A DNA stretch of 64,000 nt from Beaufortia kweichowensis (Eukaryota; Chordata; Actinopteri; Cypriniformes; Gastromyzontidae): assembly GCA_019155185.1 (NCBI GenBank), contig CM032816.1:6922510-6986509 (forward strand), given 5' to 3'. A program made the position numbers and the translations under genes. Each line of letters begins with the position of its first letter. Position 1 is the first letter of the stretch. Below the pieces are notes generated by a model. The model searched no databases. It had not been told where the DNA came from and saw nothing but the letters and a program-made list of their open reading frames with translations. Shown here piece after piece: positions 51,301 through 63,300 of the stretch.

Positions 51301-54300
51301 AAAATAACATATATATAAAATAAATAAAATAAAGACTCCAATTTTTACTCGCATTTAGTCCTTGCACCCATGTGGGTAAATTGCATATGTGGTGTTTCTA
51401 AACCCCAGATGTCCAAATGCATAAAATCCACACATAGCACAGGAAAGAAAAGAAGCAGGGCGATACCAATCATCCCAAAATCCATTACTATCCTGACAAA
51501 TGCAGTAGCCTCAGAACAAACATCTGAGGTTTGCTCGCAGGACTTTTCCTTGTTGCGCATGTAATCCGGTATGTCTGATTCCTCGCCAGCTCAGTGTGCA
51601 TGCTATTGTGTTCCTGCCATTACCTTGACAAGATCTGGGCCCAGAGGAACTATGTCTGCCGAGACGCACAAAAGAGGTTCCAAAGAGGTAATGATCCAAA
51701 TGTCGGTCAGATAATCCCTCATTTTGGAGGAATTACAGGGATACATTACTGTGTAATGAGAGAAACTCATGAGAGCTAGTACAGAGGCCACTGTCAACAC
51801 CTCGAGTTATGACCACATGTTACCTGAGGGCTTGAGAGGGTCACTGCTCTTTACTGTAGTTCAGAAACCCGAGCTCAGAGAGAGACAGAAGCTGTCAATG
51901 TCAATGATCAAGAGCGGGAACTTTGAACCTCGGACTCGGGCTATCATTCCAGTTGTCAACTACACAAGAGGTCATGTCTTTACACAAAAGTAGATCCCTA
52001 TTCAAGCTTTGGCGAACCTCAAAATAATGAGGCTTATGAGAAGGTGACAATTTGCAGCCAATTTGGACTCAACTATTCGAACAAAACACTGACAACTGTT
52101 GTATTTGGTAAGACGAGCGTCACTGTTAATGTTGTTTATATTAAATCTAGCAGATTTTAATCAAACCTCTAACCCTTAGAATTAAGCGAAGGTGTATAAC
52201 TTGTTAATGCCTCAAATCATGCAACTTGTTAAATTTCTAAGCGACTGGATTTATGATGTAATATCAGAATACCAGAGAAAATGCTCTACTAATCAACCAA
52301 TCAGATGATCTTAGCAACCATAAAAAACTGTCCTAGCAACCAATCAACCACAATAAAACACCCTAAAAACATCAGAAGACACTAGCTATAGCAACCAATC
52401 AGAAGACTCTAGTAACCACGTAAAACTGCTTTGGAAACCAATCAGAACACAAAACCGCCCTAGAAAACACAAGACCCTAGCAACCATCAATAACATTGAT
52501 AAAAATATAAAAATCCAGTTTAAACTCTAATATGAATAGCGATATAATGAGCCTATAAATCTTAAGTAAAAAATAAGAAAAAAGACTTACCTGTGAAATC
52601 TTGCATGCACTCGCAGGTATATCCTCCCTCTCGGCTGCGGCACTTCCCGTTATTCTGACACGGTCCGGAATAACAGAGGTCCACCTCCGTCTCACAGTAA
52701 TCTCCCGTAAAACCATCAGGACATCGACATCGTAATCCATTCACAGGGTGGATGGGCCTGAAAAGAACCGTATTGGATGCAATGAAAGGAGCCGTACTGT
52801 CAAACTTCAGGACAGCCACACACTTCATGTAGTTTTCGCAGGGCTCGACGTAGACAGATGTTATCGTCGAACGGCAAGACGCTCTGAGTTGAGATCAGCG
52901 TTAACAGCGTTCGGTTTAGATACAGCTGTTCCTGCAAATCCTCTGATGGGTAATATTGTCCATAGCTCGCTCCAGGAAGCAGGGCTGAGAATGTGATGTT
53001 GAGGATGCTGCCGGTAACGTCCGTGTCATTCTGGACGTTGAAGATGATGACGCCGTCGGGGCTGGTCGAGAGGACCGCGGCTATGCCTTTGGTGAAGAGC
53101 GAGAGCAGAGGAGAGAGGAAATGCTCCTGGGACATGTTCTCCAGACGTACGGTGATGCTGTTGGTCAGCATGTCGTCCGTGATGATGGTCATACGTAGGG
53201 TACAGAGAGCCGAGACTTGGTGAAGTCCATCTGATAAGACACAAAGTTGAAGGATTAATGTTAAATTGGAAATAAATGTCATGTAGGGATCAGTGGTAAT
53301 CTACTTTAAAAAGTGTCTGACAAACGAATGCATGTTAAACACTGAGTTTTTTCACTGTTTGAACAGCAATCCAGACAGTTTCCTGTCAAGTACTACAATA
53401 GCTGTGACATGTGTTTTGATAGCGAGGGTGAATCAAGATTCTCAGGACATTTTATGGGAACTGAAACAATTGTCATAAAAGTATAAAGCATGTGTATGAA
53501 TATTTCAGGGAAAAGTTTATATCTTACACATTTGCTTGCTGTTCTCATTAGTAGATTTTTTGGTGTGACATTAATTATTATAACATTAATAGTAATTCAA
53601 ATAATTGTATATATGGGGATATAAGAAAGAGTTTTAATAAAAAAAAATATTTTTGGTGAGGAAGGAAAGTCATAAACAGCTGAAATGGCATGAAGGTGAA
53701 AATGCTGACAAAAAAAGTCATATGAAACTATATGAAGGTGAGTAAATGATTACAGAAATTTCAGTATCACTATCACGAACACACCAACCAGAACCAAGTA
53801 GTTAAAACGTTAAGAAGCAAATGAGAGTTGTACAAATGTCTTATACATCTGGCCACTGATACAGTTGCTTTGTCCCATTGTCTGAAAGGTATTGTTCAGG
53901 GTCCAGTGTACTTGTCTACCGATTGCTGCCTCTCATGTAAAAGGCCCTTCTGTCATGTGAATGGAGAGAGCTATAATTGCAAGACAATGAGGACAAGTTT
54001 CCACTCTGTTAATCTGTCCTTTCACATACAGTCATTTGAGCCAGACACGCCGTCGCAGACATAACAAAACATTTCTCCTTCTGCACGCACACGCATTTGC
54101 ACATGCACGCGTAAGTGTGTTAGATGCATAAACATTTTTTTTTTTAAATAATTTATCACATTTATCACAATATTTGCACAAAATTTGTGGTAATTATTGA
54201 TAGCAAAGTGTTTCATCACTTTCACGGTCTTGTTTCATTTTTTGCAATTTTCCACTTAAAAATTAAGAAAAGTGCCTCTATGAATAAACAATGTTTTTCA

Positions 54301-57300
54301 TAAAAAACAAATTGTTTTTCATGCAAACAAATTTTGCATGAAAAACAATCTGCTTCATTGTGTTGATAATGCCTCATAATCCCATTAATCACTAAACAGT
54401 TTCTCCTCCAAATCTGTTTGTACTATTTTGCCAAGTCATTCCACAAGAACAATCTGACCCCACAACACTCCACAGAGGGCAGTAATGTATGTGGTAAGTG
54501 TTGCTTTTTAATGAGGTGTGCAATAAAATCTTAACCTTTTACATTATGGCCACTCTGAAATGCATTAAGTTTTCAAACATGTTGATTCTCTTACCAATAA
54601 TTGCTGCCAAAGCAAAACACTACAACAAATAATGTATCGCAGCGGATCGAAGTTTTGATGAAAATCGATTGATGCTCTTCACTAAAAGGAATCTGCACAA
54701 CTGGTAAGATTTTAAGTTAACACTAAATTTCACAGTGGAGGACCATAGAATGGTGATTCCCACCAGTTGAAAACCAGTATTGTAACAGCTCACAGGAAGT
54801 AACAGCTCTGATAAATCCCTCAAAACTGCTGGAAGACACCACCAAAGCAAACAATGTCAAAATCTTCACAGTTTTACTTGGCAACACACTCCTTTACATG
54901 ACCATTGAGCTGTGACTATGTTTACAGACTGTGTAAAGAGAAATCTGAGAGCGAATACAAACATATGGAGCAAGGTGTTATTCTGGGTTAAAAGGGCAGC
55001 AACCTGAGCAATAATGACAATTTACAACCTGTTTAAATACACACTTCAAATACACTCACCCTGCCCTAAAGAGCTAACAGTGGAAAATTTAGACGTTATT
55101 CGTCCTATAGATTAATTCTTTTTTTTGACAAATGTGTGAACTATCCCTTTAAATACAAGTCAGATAAGAGGAAGATGGACGCACAAAAAAAGGAAAACAA
55201 AAATACAAAGACTTATTTGTCTCTTTTTAGTCATCCAACCTAAAAAGCTCCCCCAGAAGCATGTGGGAACATTGAGTCGGACAGTTGATTGGCAGTCGGC
55301 TAGCACAACAGTAACAGAGACTGACAGAAAGTTGCCAAGCTCCATCCAAAAGCATCAGTTAGTTAACGCCAAGACACACGTCCTGCTTCATCCGCAGTGG
55401 CCAAGGCAACATCACGGCTGCCGGCTGACCTAAATATGTGCAAAACTGAGCCAACTGGTGCCCGATGCACAATAAGCCCAGCTGAGAGAGGAGCTACTGG
55501 GTGCATGGGGCAATGAGGGCAGATACGTCAAATAAACAGTTAAGCAATATGAATAGCATCTGTGACATGAGAATATGAGAAGAAAAAGGAATAAAAATCA
55601 AACGCACAACTCCTTTCACATACCTAATCTACACAACACTGGTCAAAGACCACCATGAACATTCAGTGTCACCAGCTTATAGCTCAAATACTTTTCTTTG
55701 ATTGATTGTTTGTAACCCGGTTGTTTCTCCGTCTCCCAACTATCCTCCCTTCAGTCCTGCATTCCTTCTTTAGGCCTATTAAAAGCTTTTGCTCTGGCAT
55801 GGATTGCGTGGAATGTGGTAAGTTGCACTCTGTGGAGAGAAGCTTTGTTCATTTACTTCTTGGTGTAAGTGCCTGATAATGGAGACCACACCTCGGCCGG
55901 CCCTCGTGAATCTGTTGTGATTATTGTTAACATCATCTGTGACAGGTCTGCTTTGATCCCACCAAGCACAGACTTAATGCAGAACGGGTGAACGCTGTGA
56001 AATAGAGCCTTGGCGACCAGAGGTGTGGATTTCATGGGGATTGCTATTAACATTGCTCAAGGCCAAGAGTCCTTCGGCATTGAAGGTTATTGAACAGTTT
56101 GAAGCATTAATGTAAAATATTGATATGCCATAGACTCTAAAATCCTTCATGTGCAAATGCAGCAATATGCACAAAGAGTAAACGCTGCTTTTTTAACCAT
56201 GCAAGCAACTTATTGTTTAATTGAACATGAATGTTGGGGGCTTTTTTCTCCATTGACCAACACTCCTAAAAAGATTTCTGTTTGTGTTTGGCTACAGACA
56301 ATTATGCTGTCATTATTTCTAACACAATGCTTAGTTATAACTATATAAACAGAAAATCATAGCTGAAATATATAATTTTGACCTAAATATTTATCCGTTC
56401 TTCACGCAGAGCTATAATACGACATTCTAAAATATGTCACTGTATACTTATGATCTTATGACCAACTTATGACATCTTTCAATCTAAAAGTGTACATTTC
56501 AATGTTTGATATTACTTTTGTAGGTAAAAATATAGTTGTATCAACATATCAATTTCTTAAATTACAAAATTAAAACTTTATTTAAAAAATATTTTTTTTA
56601 GTCCAGCATAGATAGAAATTCTTCAGTGATGTTTAAAAGGCTTCTCAGGTTGAGACCTTAAGAAGCTGGATGATAAAATGTCAAGACTATGATTTTACAA
56701 ATTCTAGACAAAGGGTGAGTACTATTGAAAATGCTAAAATATATCAATGTTCATTTATTTTTGATGCTTTTAGTCACAAGAATCTAAACAACAGTAATCA
56801 AGTGTTTAGGACTGGTAGTGTACCTGTAATCTTGGAAACACTCTTATGACACTGATCTCCATTATCATGCTGTAATAATTTCAAACATTAAATACAGAAT
56901 TTCTCTTTTCAAAGTCTTTCTGAGCTGAATTGCATTGTTTCATTGTATGTATTGTAAGGTCTTAGGCAAAGAATTCAGGAGCAAGGCTTTAGGTCTAGAG
57001 AATATAATGCTAAGTTTGCCCTTTGTACTCATGCACGCCAATGAAAAACCTTCATACCCATTCCTGACTCTTTGTTAAATAGTCTTTGGTGTCCAATGGC
57101 AACCGCTTGTGTCTGAAAATTAAGAACAGCTCTTGGATAATGGAACAGCTAAGCTTCATTTATGAGTAACTCAAGTCTGCAGACATTACCACACACCGTC
57201 TGTCTACGATGAAAAAAATCTGTTTCTTGCAACTATCAAAATGTTGTTGTCAGTAATATTGTTTTACTGTCAAAGTGAACGCAGGAACACTTGTCACGAC

Positions 57301-60300
57301 AAACTGTGCACGAGTGACAGGTTTTGCAGTTGACGTCAGAACGGGTCTGATCTCTGCTATTTCACCAGACCGACTGACAAAAAAATGTGTTCTTCCTTTA
57401 AGAACTGGACACACAAACAGCTTTGTCTTCAGTGACAGAAATCTGCATGTGAACAATGTCTCTCCCCCTCCCAAAATTTTAAAAGCCCCCCCACGTTTCA
57501 CCCCCTCTCGCCCGTTTCTCACCCTGCTTCACAAAAGGGCCCCGTGCTTCAACCCCCGGCCTGCCGCGAAACGCTTAAGAGCTCCACAATGCACCCCCTT
57601 CGCCATGGCAACGACGACGGAGAGCCAGAGCTTTTCAAAACTCTTCTTTCCCAGTCCTCCTTCAGAGGACGCCCATGAGGGAACCCTAATGGGGATGCTT
57701 CAGTTGCATTACCAAAGGATTTGGAAGCAGATCAGCGTGCTTAACTCAGACCCTGGTGGTGAACGTTAGTGGGTTTGCATTATAGATGACCTGCAGATGA
57801 CTTGAGAAAAGTTCCTTGCACGGTTTATAGTATATCAGCTCCAAAATGCTGATATGAGATAACAACTCCATGCATGAGATGATTTAGAACGTGCAGCCGC
57901 GAGGATGACGTTTACTCTGAGAAGATGAATGAAGTTTAGAGGTTTAAAAGATAAAGATAAAAGATCAGAGATTGTGAGAGATGCCCTACCTTGACATAAA
58001 ATCATAGATCAAAAGTTAAGAACTAAGCACAGATGGACTTTTTCTAGCAACACACTCCCTGAATCAGGCATTAAATTATCACTCATGATCCAACGGCATG
58101 CCACATAAAACTTACAATATGAAGTTATCTCTGTGCAATGGTAGGAATGGTATTAAATTTACAAAGTGAATAGCAATAGAAAGCCTGTGTTATGTGTGCA
58201 ATATAAGGGCTTAAGGTTTTAACAGTATCCATATCAACATGATGAACAATTCTAGATCCTAAAATACTGCATATACATTGCAAGATGTGCCAAATAATTA
58301 CAATGAATGTGCAATTTGGCATCCATGTTTACTCCTAAGGAAATTCTACATTTGCCACATTGGAAGAACATTTCATTTTGTTCTACTGTATGATTTTATT
58401 TTATTTTATCAATTAATTTTCAAACATTAGGTGGCCAAATACCTGTTGGGGCCGCCTCGTTTTTACAAATCTGTAACATCACAGCACTAGCTCAACCAGG
58501 AAATTATTTGTCTTTCACTCGGCAGCACATGGCATTTCTCACAATCAAACTAAAAGGATGAAATGTATGAAAACTCACTGGAAGCACATGAACCTTCGCT
58601 AACCAGCTGAGATAATTGAGCAATCCTGATCTTCTAATCTGCGGGATCCACATCACAACGGTTAAACAACAGTAATCAAAACAGCACCAAACAATCTCAA
58701 ATTGTATCGGCCTACGCAGCAGTTTTAAAGGATCTTCAATTAATCCCAAACATCTTCTTGTCAATTGTGACATGTTGTACGAGACAAACAAGTTTTATCG
58801 CTGTGAATCTATGAAAAGCCATCACTCAATGGACAGCTCTAATCCCGCTATCTCGTGATATCCTGTCGAGACATGTAACATGGTTTGGAGCTTATTGATG
58901 GTTTTGCAATGGATGAAAGTTATTTTAGCTGTTTTTAGCTTGGGGTATGTGAATAAGGACTAACATGAAAATCACACGTCACGGTGAAACCCACTTTGAC
59001 ACACGATCAGTCAGTGTCTAACAAACAGGACATCCAATAAGTTTGGCTCCTGGGAAAATGTATATGAAACTAACAGCCCTGACAGGTAAAAGGTTTAATT
59101 TCCTCAAACGAGAAGGGTTCATTAACTTTTATTCATGTTACTACATGGCGGTTGTTAGCGAGTATACGTGAGAACTTGTGGACTTGAGGTCAAGTATTTT
59201 AGACAGGCAATTATTTTTAATGTCAGACCACAGTTGTCTGAATGACCACTAGAAAATATTATATTCATTGAGTAACATACAACAGACAACACAGCAATGT
59301 CCCAAAGGTCCATTCACACAAAGAATGACAGTAGCAGCATTTACACCACAACTATAACAATAACTAGAGGAATGATATTATTGAAATCACTTTCAAAGTG
59401 ATTTTAATCTAGCTGAATAAAACATTGACAGCCAATCCAAATCTATTTTGGGGATTAAGGAGAAATTTGAATGTAAAAGGTGTTGGTGGGGACGCTAGTT
59501 ATTGCTTTAATTATCTGTACGGTGATTATTCTTGGTGTGTACGTGCCTTTAAAACTCTGCACATAAATCAGTTTAAGCGTGAAAATTGTTGCCATCGAGA
59601 TGCTCACTAGGGAGCGTCAACAAATGTGCAAAAGCAGAGGGAGAGTGAGGCTATAAAAATAAAGTCAAGGTTTAAGAAACTTCTTAACCTGTTAACTGTC
59701 ACCATTTCACAGGAACACTTATTTCACTATTAACTTTTATATTTCATAGTTGAATGTTAATCTAATCATGACAAACTATATATTGATGGAATAAGAATAA
59801 ATATTTGTCAAATTTTCAACACAATAAACAAAAACATGATAAAAAATGTAAAAATATTGAAAGAAATTTAAAAAGGTTTCATACCTCATGTACAGTGACA
59901 GTTCATGTACAGTGACAGTTATCAAGGTTAAAAAGAACAGCACACCAGAGAAAAATATTCACACACATTTTTATACTATTGTACTATACTATGGATTTTG
60001 GAAACAAATTTAACTACAGATACTGTGGGTCTTACCTGAAACTGTAACCCTCATTGAGGCCTCAAGTGGCCTGTTGATATCCAGGTCCTTGCTCAGCTTA
60101 AGTTCTCCAGTATCTTGGTTGAGAATAAGCAGGCCGAGCTCGTTTCCCTCAACAAACGTGTAGAGAAGCTTATCAGACACATCTGGGTCACATGCAGGAA
60201 TCTTCCCAATGACTCCTGAGGGAAAGCTGTTGGATTTATTGGTGATGTAGTTGTTGAAAATGATCTCAAAATCTTTCAGCACAGGGTCATTATCATTGAC

Positions 60301-63300
60301 ATCAACGAGGAGGACGTGTACAGTGGCCCGGCTGACAAGTGGGGCGGAGGTGGCCTGGACCACAATCACATATTCCATCTTGGTCTCGTAGTCTAGGTCA
60401 GTAAGAGCAATTAGATCTCCGCTGAAGATGTCAAGCTGAAAGACCTCAGGGATATTACCTTCAACAATCTGATAAAGGATCTGGGCGTTAGTGCCTTCAT
60501 CTGGGTCTGTAGCCCTTACCCGGGCCAGAGTGGAGCCTACGGCACTATTTTCCTCCACGTAAATGTACAATTCGTCCTTTTCAAACACAGGAGCATTGTC
60601 ATTTATGTCCAACACGGACACGTGGATGTCCACAGCCGCTTTTAAAGGAGGAACACCTTTGTCCACAGCAAAAGCCTTGAGACTATACGCTGCTCACGTT
60701 TTCCCTGTCTAGCTTCCGGGCCGTTCTGATGATCCCAGAATAAGGCTCAATAAAAAAGTCACCCTCTCCATCATCTCCTCCTTGGAAAGTGTAGCTTAGC
60801 CTACCATTAGTGCCAGAGTCTCGGTCTGAAGCAGATACCTGGAGCACACTGGTGTAAACCGGCGCGTCCTCAAACACAGTGCCTTTGTAGATGTCTCTGA
60901 GAAACTGAGGCGCATTGTCATTGGCATCCAATACGATGATCTCCACATACGTAGTGTCCGATTTCTGGGGAATGCCATTGTCTCGTGCAATGATGGCTAA
61001 CGTGTAGGAAGCCTGATCTTCGTAGTCGATTTCTATTTGAGTTGTGATGGCACCAGTGTCAGGGTCAATCTTGAACTGTGGCACATTGTCTTCCATTACA
61101 TATGTGATACGGGCGTTTTCTCCAGTGTCCTCATCTGTGGCGCTTATTATGACAACAGTAGAGCCAACAGGCCGGTCCTCGCTCACCAAAACCTGGTAGT
61201 TGGCACTCTGAAACACTGGACGATGAGTGTTGGCGTCTGTAACGTTAATGAACACTTGAGCTGTGTCATGGCGCGTACCATCCGAAGCCGTGATTGTTAG
61301 GACGTACTGACGTTCTTGCTTATAGTCCAGAGGTAATGCTAAAGTTATCAGCCCTCCTCCGCTCTGACTGGTGATGGCAAACCTGTTACGTGTGTTCCCA
61401 CTTGATATCTGGTACGTTACCACACTGTTTACGTCCCTGTCTACCGCTGTGACTGTAAGCACGCTGGTGCCCACTGTGGCATCCTCGTTGATCTTTAGGT
61501 TATACAGATGTTGTGTAAAAGTGGGGACGTTATCATTTACATCCAGTATAGAGATGCTAACGCTAGCTGAGGATGACATCGTAGGAATCCCGTGATCTCT
61601 CGCCTCCACACCAAAGTTATAAAACTCTGTCGTTTCCCTGTCCAGCTCAGCGCTAACTGTGATCCACCCGGTGTTGTTATTGATAACGAACGGAAAGCCG
61701 GGTGACGTGTCGGTCAGCTTGTACTTCAAATGAGCGTTGTCTGCAGAATCTGCGTCGATGGCTTGAATGTGTATTACAGAATAGCCAACAGGGACGTTTT
61801 CTAACACTGATGCCTGAAAGGGTGTGCTGACAAACATGGGGGCATTATCATTAACATCTACCACTTGGATAACAACCATACCTGTGCCGTTGATAAGAGG
61901 GGGACGCCCCCCATCTTGTGCTTTTACACGGAGCGTATACTCTCTTATCATCTCATAATCTAGCGGGCTGATAACATCAATGACACCGGTGGGGGAATGT
62001 ATGTAAAACTGGCCCTTTACGTTCCCACTAATGATGCTGTAATGGACTTTGGCATTGTTTCCAGCATCTCTGTCGGTGGCTTTCACCACAGCAACTTGCG
62101 AGTTTACAGCTATGTTTTCGGGAACCTGAACTAGATATCTCTTCTCACTAAACTGTGGGTAGTTATCATTCTCATCTTCAATAATGATGTGCATGGTTGC
62201 TATAGCAGTGCGTGGACCGGGCTCTTTACCCTGGTCATTGGCTTCAACTATAAGCTTGTATTGGGATTTAAACTCTCTGTCTGGCCTGACTCTGGTTTTG
62301 ACCAACCCGTTCCTTGGGTCAATTTCAAAGCATGAATTTACCTCATCATAATTCACTATTTTATAAATCATGTTGGCATTGGAGGGGGCATCTCCATCGG
62401 TGGCCCTAATGGTCATGACTTCAAAACCCACTTCAACATTTTCACGAATGCTAACCCTGTATTCAGTCTGTTCAAACACTGGCGGATGGTCGTTTGTGTC
62501 ACTGACTGTGATGGTGAGATACGCGATCGCCGATCGTTTTGGGCTTCCCCTATCCGTGGCTGTAACTTTAAACACGTGGGTATCTTTAAGTTCCCTGTCT
62601 AGAGGTTGCAAAGTAGTTATACCGCCTGTCTCGGGGTTAATTTGAAACAAGTGATTAGATCTGCTGTCAAAAAGAGCTTCCATATCGTATTCAAGTACAC
62701 CTGCATCTCCATCATCGTCATCAAACGCTTTGAGCGTAATGACGCGCGTTCCTGATGGCTCGTTCTCCGGTACAGATACCTGGTAGTTTGGCAGCTGAAA
62801 CTGAGGAGCTGAGTTCACGTTTCTTTTTTGACGTTTAGCCCACGAGTCTAGCGGTCGATGGGAAAGTCTATTATTCTGTTTTTTGTTTAAATGCAGCTGT
62901 ACATCTACAAGCAATGAGTTATTTTGAAAGTTGAGAGGTAACGAACAAAGTAAATTCGCATCTTTATGTGGTAAACAAAAGTTATATGCGATTGTTTTCT
63001 TGTCTTTTTCCACGCACCTACCACGAAACATTTGGAAAGTCCGCATGGATATCGGTAAATGTTCATAGATGTTTATGTGTAAGGAGTTCTGGGAAACGCA
63101 CGTTTCATATCCATACTGAAAATGCACATACACATGAATATTAGGATTTTTTCTTTTATATTTAATATAGCAGTTCTGACCATGCACGAATGTATTAAAA
63201 TGCAGCAGAATAACGTTTTCAGAAAGCTGTGATTTAATCCGCACATACAGTGGCATTGGATTCTTCGTTAAACGCGTGCAGTCAACTTTACGTACAAGTG

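Larger units (their letters stand above)
53231..60035 (-). other. celsr1 intron 1
   Basis: A 6.8-kb intron after the giant cadherin exon, a position where CELSR genes carry their longest intron. It is mostly AT-rich and holds MITE-like remnants (about 53690-53760 and 55135-55160), a C-rich island (57290-57770) and a 17-bp tandem duplication near the donor side (59886-59919). No alternative exon was recognised. Confidence 0.75.

Noticed and set aside
57275..57769. 164-codon plus-strand open frame in celsr1 intron 1
   Set aside because: No domain, signal or splice context is visible. The proline/arginine-rich composition follows from the C-rich DNA, so it was kept only as a regulatory island.
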